Shown piece by piece: positions 4,788 through 10,464 of a stretch of 10,464 nt of DNA; position 1 is the stretch's first letter; each line of letters opens with the position of its first letter. The position numbers and the translations under genes are program-made. Below the pieces are notes generated by a model. It saw nothing but the letters and a program-made list of their open reading frames with translations, was not told where the DNA came from and ran no database searches. The DNA is from Microbacteriaceae bacterium (GTDB lineage: Bacteria > Actinomycetota > Actinomycetes > Actinomycetales > Microbacteriaceae). The stretch is from the NCBI GenBank assembly GCA_017744755.1, contig JAGIAU010000056.1:1-10464 (forward strand), given 5' to 3'.

Positions 4788-7379
4788 CTAGACGTGCGCG
4801 TGCTGGCGTTCCAGGGCGGCGCCCTCGACATCGACGTTCGGCAGGATGCGGTCGAGCCACTTCGGCATCCACCACGCGGCCTTCCCGAGCAGGTGGATGA
4901 CGGCCGGCGTGATGAGCATGCGCACGACGAAGGCGTCGAAGAGCACGCCGACGGCGAGGCCGAAGCCGAGCGGGCGGATCGTCCCGATGTGGGAGAACAC
5001 GAAGCCGCCGAACACCGAGGCCATGATGATCGCCGCCGCGGTGACGACCGCGCGGCCGCTGCGCAGGCCCGACATGACGGCGACCCGCGGCGGGGCGCCG
5101 TGCACGTACGCCTCGCGCATGCCCGCGACGAGGAAGATCTGGTAGTCCATCGCGAGGCCGAACAGCATGCCGATGATGAGGATCGGCGCGAAGCTCAGCA
5201 CGGGACCAGGATCGTGCACGTCGAACAGGCTGCCGAGCCAGCCCCACTGGTACACGGCGGTGACGGCGCCGAGCGCGGCGAACAGCGAGAGCACGAAGCC
5301 CGCGGCCGCGAGCAGCGGCACGAGGATGGAGCGGAAGACGAGGATGAGCAGGATGACCGCGATGCCGGCGATGAGCGCGAGGTAGAGCGGCAGCGCGCCC
5401 GCGAGCTTCTCCGAGATGTCGATCGCGGCGCTCGCGGAGCCCGCGACGCCCACGTGGTCGATCCCGGCGGGCGGCGTCGCGTCCCGCAGCGCGTGCACGA
5501 GCGCCTCCGTCGACGCGCTCGTCGAGCCCTCCTCGGGGACGACCTGGAAGGCGAGCAGGTCGCCGGCGTCGGTCGCCGCGATCGGGACCGCCGCCACGAC
5601 GCCGTCCTGCGCCATGAGGAAGTCGACGAAGTCGGCCTGCACGCCCCGAAGATCGTCGTCCGCGACCGGCGAGTCCGGCGTCGCGACGACGAGCAGCCCC
5701 GCCCCGCGGCCCGCGCCGAACTCCTGCTCGATCGTCTTGTAGGTCTGGTACTGCGTCGACTCGACGGGCTCGGAGGAGGCGTTGAGCAGGCCGAGACGCA
5801 GGCTCAGCACCGGAGCGGCGAGCACGAGCAGGCCGATCACCCCGACCACGACGGAGCCGATCGCCCAGCCGGTCCGCATGGGCTTCGGGGCCCGGGGCGC
5901 CGATTCCGCGTGCCCGGCCGCCGCGGCGGCCTGCGCCGCAGCCCGCGCCCGCCTGTTCAGCGCCCGCATCCCGACCAGGCGGAGCAGAGCGGGGACGAGC
6001 GTGACGGCGCAGAGCACCGCGACGAGGACGCAGAAGGCGGCGACGATGCCCATCGTCCCGAGGAACGGGATGCCGGTCACCGTCAGCGCGAGCAGTGCGA
6101 CGACGACGGTCGCGCCGGCGAACACGACGGCGGAGCCGGCGGTGCCGTTCGCGAGGCCGATCGACTCGTGCAGCTCCATGCCCTGCCGGAGCTGGCGGCG
6201 GTGCCGGTTGACGATGAAGAGGGCGTAGTCGATGCCGACCGCGAGGCCGAGCATGACGCCGAGCGCCGGGGTGACGCTCGACATGTCGGTGACGCTGGAG
6301 AACGCGAGGGAGGCGGCGATGCCGACGCCGACGCCGAGGATCGAGGAGACCATCGGCAGCAGCGCGGGGAGGATCGCGCGGAGCGTCACGAGCAGCACGA
6401 CGAGGGCGAGCAGGATGCCGACGATCTCGCCGGCGCCGAGCAGACCGTCGAACGACGCGGCGATCTCCGAGGAGTAGGTGAGCGTCACGCCGGGGATCGC
6501 GGCGGCGTCGAGCACGCCCGCGACGGCGGCCTTCGTCTCGCTGCTCAGGGTGAAGAAGTCGCTCTCGAAGAGCACGGTGCCGAGCGCGGTCGCGCCGTCC
6601 TCGGACACCGAGCGGAGGCCGGAGGCGGCGTCGAGCAGGCGCTCCCCGAGCGCGAGCTGCTCGCGGCCGTCGGCGAGCTCGGCCTTGCCGTCCTCGAGGT
6701 CCGCCCGGCCGTCGTCGATCGTCTGCTGCTGCGCGTCGAGCTGGTCCTGGCCCGCCTCGAGCTGGGCCCGGCCGGCGTCGAGCTGCGCCTGCTGGACGGC
6801 GAACTGCTCGGCGGCGACGTCGTAGTAGAGGCCGACCTCCTTCGCCTGGGCGATCGCGAGATCGAGCTGCGCCTGGCCGTCGTCGAGCTGCCGGCGGCTC
6901 GCGTCGAGCTGCTCCTGCGCGGCGTCGAGCTGCGCCTGCCCGTCCGCGAGCTGCGCCTCGCCGTCCGCGAGCCGCTGCTCGCCGTCCGCGATGTCGGCGC
7001 GGGCGTCCTCGAGCTGCTGCGCCTGGTCGGCGCGCTGCGCCTCCGTGTCGAAGGGGTCGACGACGGCGGCGACGCCGTCCTGCTCCTCGACCTCCGCGAG
7101 CAGGCCGGCGATGGCATCCTGCTGCTCGGCGGAGAACGCGCCGTCCTCGGCGCGGAAGACGACGGTCGCGGCGGCGCCCGCGTAGTCGGGCAGCGCCTCG
7201 GCGAGCTGCTGCGTGACGCGGTCGGTCGCGGTGCCGGGGATGTTGAAGTTCGCGGAGAGGGTGCCGCCGAAGGCGAGGAACCCGCCGACGGCGAGGCCGA
7301 GGGCGACGATCCAGGCCGAGAGCACGATCCACGCGCGGCGCGCGGCGAGTCGGCCGAGACGGTACAGCAGAGCGGCCAC
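4788..7379 (-). CDS. MMPL-family (RND-like) transporter with long heptad-repeat extracytoplasmic region
   Basis: An 863-aa exporter of the MMPL/RND superfamily, expected to use the proton gradient to move lipids, drugs or other hydrophobic compounds out of the membrane. It has two halves. TM1 is at about 17-38, followed by a large extracytoplasmic domain (40-315) and five to six helices (316-470). A polar Ala/Arg-rich linker (471-502) follows, then a helix at 504-528, a second external domain (530-660) and helices at 661-835. The two proton-relay motifs are GLAVGIDYALFIV (378-390) and FGLAMDYQIFL (740-750). Residues 116-177 and 193-250 are strict seven-residue repeats of the form L-A-D-G-x-A-Q, predicted as long helical hairpins. 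Start GTG (7379-7377): GAAAGG (plus 7386-7391) lies 6 nt upstream, and VAALLYRLGRLAARR is a typical MMPL beginning. A divergent TetR gene and shared operator point to inducible expression. The substrate is unknown. Confidence 0.93.
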   Translation of the reverse strand: MAALLYRLGRLAARRAWIVLSAWIVALGLAVGGFLAFGGTLSANFNIPGTATDRVTQQLAEALPDYAGAAATVVFRAEDGAFSAEQQDAIAGLLAEVEEQDGVAAVVDPFDTEAQRADQAQQLEDARADIADGEQRLADGEAQLADGQAQLDAAQEQLDASRRQLDDGQAQLDLAIAQAKEVGLYYDVAAEQFAVQQAQLDAGRAQLEAGQDQLDAQQQTIDDGRADLEDGKAELADGREQLALGERLLDAASGLRSVSEDGATALGTVLFESDFFTLSSETKAAVAGVLDAAAIPGVTLTYSSEIAASFDGLLGAGEIVGILLALVVLLVTLRAILPALLPMVSSILGVGVGIAASLAFSSVTDMSSVTPALGVMLGLAVGIDYALFIVNRHRRQLRQGMELHESIGLANGTAGSAVVFAGATVVVALLALTVTGIPFLGTMGIVAAFCVLVAVLCAVTLVPALLRLVGMRALNRRARAAAQAAAAAGHAESAPRAPKPMRTGWAIGSVVVGVIGLLVLAAPVLSLRLGLLNASSEPVESTQYQTYKTIEQEFGAGRGAGLLVVATPDSPVADDDLRGVQADFVDFLMAQDGVVAAVPIAATDAGDLLAFQVVPEEGSTSASTEALVHALRDATPPAGIDHVGVAGSASAAIDISEKLAGALPLYLALIAGIAVILLILVFRSILVPLLAAAGFVLSLFAALGAVTAVYQWGWLGSLFDVHDPGPVLSFAPILIIGMLFGLAMDYQIFLVAGMREAYVHGAPPRVAVMSGLRSGRAVVTAAAIIMASVFGGFVFSHIGTIRPLGFGLAVGVLFDAFVVRMLITPAVIHLLGKAAWWMPKWLDRILPNVDVEGAALERQHAHV

Positions 7380-7426
7380 GGGGCACCTTTCAACGGAGGG
7401 GGCGGCGCGCCTTCGGGCCTGCCGCA

Positions 7427-7469
7427 ACTATAGCGACAACTGTCGGAAAACCGACAGTTGTCGTAGAAA
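7427..7469. promoter_or_regulatory. Divergent mmpL/tetR promoters around a 30-bp TetR-type operator
   Basis: A perfect inverted repeat has arms CGACAACTGTCGG (7434-7446) and CCGACAGTTGTCG (7451-7463) with an AAAA centre. A -10-like TATAGT (minus strand, 7432-7427) lies one base outside the left arm. TAGAAA (7464-7469) abuts the right arm on the plus strand. Each arm supplies a TGTCGG that sits 17-18 bp from the outward -10, so the palindrome could provide both -35 elements. Binding would shut both promoters. Length and position are typical of operators autoregulated by the adjacent TetR protein; the binding itself is inferred. Confidence 0.75.
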
Positions 7470-7506
7470 TCGGGCGGGATTCCGAGCGTTCTGTCAGAAT
7501 CTCCGG

Positions 7507-8079
7507 GTGGATCCTCGGAGCGCGCGCACGCGGCAGGCCCTGCGTCAGGCCGCGCTGCAACTCGCGAGCGAGCGCGCGCTCGACGAGATCACCATCGGCG
7601 ACATCGCCGAGCGGGCCGGGGTGAACCGCAGCAGCTTCTACCAGCACTACTCCGACAAGGAGACGCTGCTCGCCGATGCGCTCGACGAGATCGTCGAGGA
7701 GGTCGGCGCGAGCCTCGAGGGCCCGCTGAAGACCCCGGATCGCGTCCCCGCGGGCATCATCCGCTTCCTCGAGCACGTCGAGGCGCATGCCGGGCTCTAC
7801 GCCTGGGCCCTCGGACCGCACGGCTCCGCCGTCGTGACCGCGCGGATCTGGTCGCGCGTCGACGACCTCGTGCGCCGCCACCTCGCGCTCGCGGGCGACG
7901 ACGCCCCCGATGTCGGCGTGCCGATCGAGATCTTCGCGGCGAGCGTCGCGGGCAGTGGCTTCGGCGCGGTGCGGGCCTGGCTGGAGAGCGATCCGCGGGC
8001 CCCCGCCGCCGTCGCGGCGACCTGGATCTGGCGGATGCTGCTCGGGCCCGGCCAGGCCGCCGGCCTGACCGAGCCCTGA
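7507..8079 (+). CDS. TetR/AcrR-family transcriptional repressor
   Basis: A 190-aa regulator. The N-terminal three-helix DNA-binding domain is clear: TRQALRQAALQLASERALDEITIGDIAERAGVNRSSFYQHYSDKETLL (8-55 in several conserved blocks), with the helix-turn-helix at about 29-48 and the family hallmark F-Y-x-H-Y (44-48). The C-terminal two thirds are helical and ligand-binding in the family and do not reveal the inducer. Start GTG 7507: the in-frame open sequence runs further upstream, but those codons cross the operator and are not TetR-like. No Shine-Dalgarno precedes GTG. A CAGAAT (7495-7500) lies 6 nt before it, so a leaderless start is possible as an alternative to a promoter at the operator. 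The gene is divergent from the MMPL exporter and most likely represses both it and itself. It converges on drrB with 30 bp between stops. Confidence 0.93.
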   Translation: MDPRSARTRQALRQAALQLASERALDEITIGDIAERAGVNRSSFYQHYSDKETLLADALDEIVEEVGASLEGPLKTPDRVPAGIIRFLEHVEAHAGLYAWALGPHGSAVVTARIWSRVDDLVRRHLALAGDDAPDVGVPIEIFAASVAGSGFGAVRAWLESDPRAPAAVAATWIWRMLLGPGQAAGLTEP

Positions 8080-8098
8080 GCGCGGGGCGCGTTCGCTC
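8078..8098. terminator. Weak candidate bidirectional hairpin between tetR and drrB
   Basis: GAGCG (8078-8082) and CGCTC (8094-8098) can pair around a GC-rich loop that itself holds CGCG-GGG-CGCG (8081-8091). It lies between two convergent genes, a natural termination site. The stem is short and no T-tract follows on either strand, so support is thin. Confidence 0.25.
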
Positions 8099-8109
8099 CT
8101 GGAATCCCG

Positions 8110-8907
8110 CTACGCGATGCGGCGGCGGTAGGCCGCCGTCGTGCCGAGGATCGAGGCCACGAGGATGCCGAGCACCCAGGCGAGCGCGATCCAGATGTCG
8201 CCGCCGACCGGTCGCTCCTCGAGGAGCGCGCGGAGGGTGTTCACGATCGGGGTCACCGGCTGCACCTCCGCGAACCAGCGCACCGGTCCCGGCATCGAGT
8301 CCGTCGGCACGAAGGCGGAGGATACGAGCGGCAGGAAGATCAGGGGATAGGAGAACGCGCTCGCGCCCTCGACCGACTTCGCGGTCAGCCCCGGGATCAC
8401 GGCGAGCCAGGTCAGGGCGAGCGTGAACAGCACCATGATCCCGGCGACCGCGAGCCAGGCGAGCACGCCCGCCCCGGAGCGGAAGCCGATGAGGAGCGCG
8501 ACGCCGACGACGATGACGAGCGAGACGAGGTTCGCCACGAGGCTCGTGAGGACGTGGGCCCACAGCACCGAGGACCGCGCGATCGGCATCGACTGGAACC
8601 GCTCGAAGATCCCGCTCTGCATGTCGAGGAACAGCCGGTAGGCCGTGTACGAGATGCCCGAGGCGACCGTGATGAGCAGGATGCCCGGCAGCTGGTAGCG
8701 GACGTAGGAGTCGCTGCCGGCGTCGATCGCGCCGCCGAGCACGAAGACGAAGAGCAGCATGAACGCGACCGGCATGATCGCCGTCGTGATGATCGTGTCG
8801 GGGCTGCGCAGGATGTGCCGGAGGGACCGGCCGGTGAGGACGGCCGAGTCGGCGAAGAAGCGCGTGCGCGCGGGGGCGCCGGGCACGGACATGGCGGTGG
8901 CGGTCAT
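8110..8907 (-). CDS. ABC-2 type transporter permease, DrrB-like
   Basis: A 265-aa membrane subunit of an ABC exporter of the daunorubicin-resistance (DrrB) type, pairing with the ATPase encoded just upstream. It has a polar N-terminus (1-38) and about six hydrophobic helices, starting near 42-60 (TAIMPVAFMLLFVFVLGGAI). The stretch PLIFLPLVSSAFVPTDSMP, followed by RWFAEVQPVTPIVNTLRALL in the last third, is typical of ABC-2/DrrB proteins. It ends with a helix and RRRIA. Start ATG (8907-8905): AAGGAG lies 8 nt upstream, inside the end of the ATPase gene, and the ATGA overlap (8904-8907) gives translational coupling. A longer in-frame extension upstream is arginine-rich shadow of the ATPase gene and was discarded. 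Substrate unknown: related systems export drugs, antibiotics or lipids. Confidence 0.92.
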   Translation of the reverse strand: MTATAMSVPGAPARTRFFADSAVLTGRSLRHILRSPDTIITTAIMPVAFMLLFVFVLGGAIDAGSDSYVRYQLPGILLITVASGISYTAYRLFLDMQSGIFERFQSMPIARSSVLWAHVLTSLVANLVSLVIVVGVALLIGFRSGAGVLAWLAVAGIMVLFTLALTWLAVIPGLTAKSVEGASAFSYPLIFLPLVSSAFVPTDSMPGPVRWFAEVQPVTPIVNTLRALLEERPVGGDIWIALAWVLGILVASILGTTAAYRRRIA

Positions 8908-9692
8908 GCTGCGGTCTCCTTGCTGCTGCGCTGGTCGCCGACGAGGGCGAGGAACACGTCCTCGAGCGAGGGCTGCTGCGCCACGTGGACGGGCTCGGCG
9001 ACCGGCAGCACGCGCTGGAGCTCGTCGAGGGCGCCCTCCACGAGGATCCGGCCCTCGTGCAGGATCGCGATCCGGTCCGCGAGGTGCTCCGCCTCGTCGA
9101 GCGTCTGGGTGGTGAGCAGGACGGTCGTCCCGCCGTCGGCGAGCCCGCGGACGGTCGCCCACACCTCGAGCCGCGACTGCGGATCGAGGCCGGTCGTCGG
9201 CTCGTCGAGGAACACGACCGAGGGCGAGCCGATGAGGCTCATCGCGATGTCGAGCCGGCGGCGCATGCCGCCCGAGTATGTCGCGACCTTCCGGCCCGCC
9301 GCCTCCGTGAGGTCGAAGCGCGCCAGGAGCGCGTCGGCGATCGCGCCGGGGTCGCGCTGGTGGCGGAGCCGGGCGATGAGCACGAGGTTCTCCCGGCCCG
9401 ACAGCTGCCCGTCGACCGCGGCGAACTGCCCGGTCAGGCTGATCGCTGCGCGGACCTCCGCGCTGTCGGTCGCGACGTCGTGGCCGTCGATCTCGGCGGT
9501 CCCGCCGTCGGCCCGGAGCAGCGTCGACAGGATGCGGATGAGCGTCGTCTTGCCGGCGCCGTTCGAGCCGAGCAGCGCGAAGACGCTGCCGCGCGCCACC
9601 TCGAGGTCGACGCCGCGGAGGACCTCGAGGTCCTGGAAGGACTTGCGGATGTCGGCGACCCGGATGGCGGGGACCGCCGGAGCGGCGTTCAT
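8904..9692 (-). CDS. ABC transporter ATP-binding protein, DrrA-like
   Basis: A 262-aa cytoplasmic nucleotide-binding subunit that powers the adjacent DrrB-like permease. It has Walker A GSNGAGKT (42-49), Q-loop Q89, ABC signature YSGGMRRRLD (139-148), Walker B VVFLDEP (159-165, catalytic Glu 164) and D-loop GLDPQ (168-172). The switch position, normally histidine, is Gln 196 in TTQTLDEAEHLAD. The C-terminal PSLEDVFLALVG (241-252) is the DrrA-type tail motif. I recall Gln at this site in DrrA-type proteins, so it need not mean inactivity. The ATG (9692-9690) overlaps the TGA of the DUF1048 gene by 4 bp. The upstream bases are G-rich without a well-spaced Shine-Dalgarno, so it probably relies on coupling. 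It is third in a padR-DUF1048-drrA-drrB operon. Confidence 0.95.
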   Translation of the reverse strand: MNAAPAVPAIRVADIRKSFQDLEVLRGVDLEVARGSVFALLGSNGAGKTTLIRILSTLLRADGGTAEIDGHDVATDSAEVRAAISLTGQFAAVDGQLSGRENLVLIARLRHQRDPGAIADALLARFDLTEAAGRKVATYSGGMRRRLDIAMSLIGSPSVVFLDEPTTGLDPQSRLEVWATVRGLADGGTTVLLTTQTLDEAEHLADRIAILHEGRILVEGALDELQRVLPVAEPVHVAQQPSLEDVFLALVGDQRSSKETAA

Positions 9693-10045
9693 GCCTCGCC
9701 CCGCTCGGCGCGTTCGATCGTCTCGACGAGGCGCTGCCGCTCCTTCGTGCGCCAGTCCTTCGAGCCGTAGTTGGCGGCGAAGTCGTCCGCGAAGGCGACC
9801 GGGTCGTCGCCGACCACGTCGCGGACCGCCGTGCCGTCGGCGGCGGCCTGCTCGAAGAGGTCCGCGAGGTCCTCCCAGATCTGCACGGAGGCGTCGTAGC
9901 CCTGCGCGCCGGCGATCATCATGTACCGTTCGAGGCCCTCGACCGCGGTGCGATACGGCGCCGGCATGGCGGCGACGCGGGCCTTGTACTGCTTCCAGCG
10001 CTTCTTCTCGCCGAGGTCGCCGACGAGCTTGTCGATGAATGACAT
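9689..10045 (-). CDS. DUF1048 family protein
   Basis: A 118-aa soluble, all-helical protein of the DUF1048 family, which some databases label ferritin-like/Dps-like without strong functional proof. Family features are KKRWKQYKARVAAMPAPYRTAVEGLERYM (14-42), an acidic helix IWEDLADLFEQAAADG (56-71), VRDVVGDDPVAFADDF (74-89) and a basic C-terminal helix. There is no signal peptide or membrane segment, so it is cytosolic. The ATG (10045-10043) comes one base after the padR stop. A purine-rich GGAAGGGAAG at the end of padR serves as ribosome binding site. Its own stop overlaps the ATPase start by 4 bp. Genes of this family very often stand next to PadR regulators and DrrAB-type ABC exporters, suggesting an accessory role in sensing or assembling the transporter; this is inference. 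Confidence 0.85.
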   Translation of the reverse strand: MSFIDKLVGDLGEKKRWKQYKARVAAMPAPYRTAVEGLERYMMIAGAQGYDASVQIWEDLADLFEQAAADGTAVRDVVGDDPVAFADDFAANYGSKDWRTKERQRLVETIERAERGEA

Positions 10046-10046
10046 G

Positions 10047-10415
10047 TCACTTCCCTTCCGTGGTCGCGGCGTGCGCGACGGTGTCGTTGCCTGCGGTGCG
10101 GAGCGCGCCCAGCCGGTCGGCCAGGAAGCCCCAGGTGGTCCAGAACTCGTCGAGGGCGTCCCGCCCCGCGGCGTTGAGGGAGTAGACCTTGCGCGGCGGG
10201 CCCTTCTCGGAGGGGACCTTGACGACGTCGACGAGGCCCTTCTGCTCGATCCGCACGAGGAGCGCGTAGACGGTGCCCTCGACGATGTCGGCGAAGCCCT
10301 GCTCGCGCAGCCATGCCGTGATGTCGTATCCGTGCGCGGGGCGCATCGCGAGGACTGCGAGGACGATCCCCTCGAGGGTGCCCTTGAGCATCTCCGTCAT
10401 CTGCCTGCCGCCCAT
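10047..10415 (-). CDS. PadR-family transcriptional regulator
   Basis: A 122-aa winged helix-turn-helix repressor. Family features are LKGTLEGIVLAVLAMRPAHGYDI (10-32 in parts), GTVYALLVRIEQKGLV (47-62, recognition helix region) and a wing GPPRKVYSLNAAGRDALDEF (72-91). A short C-terminal dimerisation helix follows, and the tail is Ala/Thr-rich. Start ATG (10415-10413): GGAG (plus 10421-10424) is 5 nt upstream. A second ATG at 10400-10398 would give a protein starting MTEMLKG and is possible but has a poorly spaced AGG. It heads the padR-DUF1048-drrA-drrB operon and, as is usual for PadR proteins next to ABC exporters, probably represses its own operon until the exported compound binds. An imperfect dyad upstream (10435-10464) is a candidate operator. 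Confidence 0.92.
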   Translation of the reverse strand: MGGRQMTEMLKGTLEGIVLAVLAMRPAHGYDITAWLREQGFADIVEGTVYALLVRIEQKGLVDVVKVPSEKGPPRKVYSLNAAGRDALDEFWTTWGFLADRLGALRTAGNDTVAHAATTEGK

Positions 10416-10434
10416 CGGGGCTCCGTTCTACTCA

Positions 10435-10464
10435 GCGTCACTGACTACTGGTAGACGGTAACAC
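10435..10464. promoter_or_regulatory. Candidate padR operator/promoter region at window end
   Basis: An imperfect dyad is centred between 10449 and 10450: CTAC/GTAG (10445-10454), with further symmetric matches outwards, about 10 of 15 positions per arm. A -10-like TACCGT (minus, 10460-10455) overlaps it. The dyad reaches the last base of the window, so its real extent cannot be judged. Confidence 0.3.

Noticed and set aside
3788..4900. Long plus-strand frame opposite dedA
   Set aside because: Asp/Glu/Arg-rich shadow of dedA that also runs through the intergenic repeats; no recognisable domain.
6630..7034. Tandem 21-bp periodicity considered as a CRISPR or non-coding satellite
   Set aside because: Reading frame is kept throughout, there are no unique spacers, and the period equals a protein heptad.
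7380..7427. TTG start giving a 16-residue longer MMPL protein
   Set aside because: It would start directly at the -10 region with no ribosome binding site. GTG at 7379 has GAAAGG 6 nt upstream and matches family N-termini.
4644..7433. A 929-codon open frame on the plus strand opposite the MMPL gene
   Set aside because: It mirrors the MMPL codons, is almost all charged residues plus Ala/Gly, and has no domain motif. Long antisense frames are expected at this GC content; the minus-strand gene has TM helices, GxxxDY motifs and a ribosome binding site.
7478..7501. Minus-strand peptide ILTERSESR resembling the LSERSESK signature of the rph/rdgB junction repeat
   Set aside because: The DNA matches at only about 12 of 21 positions and lacks the GAGCGAG repeats; taken as coincidence.
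7213..7506. Upstream ATG extending tetR by 98 codons
   Set aside because: The extension lies in the MMPL gene and the operator and is not TetR-like. The family N-terminus begins right after GTG 7507.
8908..9162. N-terminal extension of the DrrB-like permease
   Set aside because: In-frame open sequence inside the ATPase gene, Arg/Pro-rich. AAGGAG and the ATGA overlap place the start at 8907.

Overview
The window is very GC-rich (roughly 70% by eye) and densely packed. It uses GTG and TTG starts freely and has short intergenic gaps. Gene content and order suggest a high-GC actinobacterium, most likely Microbacteriaceae-like: murI-rph-rdgB, an Nramp transporter, a PadR-DUF1048-DrrA-DrrB cassette, and an MMPL exporter facing a TetR gene. 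The family-level placement is inference. I see no rRNA, tRNA, CRISPR, phage or transposase gene. No gap without a gene exceeds 300 bases; the longest is 4580-4787 (208 bp) and holds two copies of a palindromic repeat.

Region 1 (1-2053, + strand) is housekeeping: the 3' part of glutamate racemase (murI), RNase PH (rph) and the ITP/XTP pyrophosphatase (rdgB). They cover peptidoglycan D-Glu supply, tRNA 3' trimming and nucleotide-pool cleaning. Region 2 (2013-3756) is a MarR-family gene on the minus strand, divergent from mntH, an Nramp Mn(II)/Fe(II) importer. A perfect 9-bp-arm palindrome straddles the mntH GTG start, which looks leaderless. Region 3 (3773-4579, minus) is a DedA-family membrane protein.

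Region 4 (4788-8079) is an efflux module. A large MMPL/RND-like exporter (minus) is divergent from a TetR repressor (+). Between them lies a 30-bp near-perfect operator (13-bp arms, AAAA centre), with candidate -10 boxes directly beside both ends. Region 5 (8110-10415, minus) is a second export operon, padR-DUF1048-drrA-drrB, tightly coupled by a 1-bp gap and two ATGA overlaps.

The least explained structure is a 51-bp palindromic unit (14-nt arms related to GTGGGCGCAAACGG, 23-nt loop). It occurs once over the murI stop codon and twice in tandem between the MMPL and dedA genes. All coding genes belong to known families, and I found no clearly new multi-gene system. The most original material is regulatory and repeat structure.
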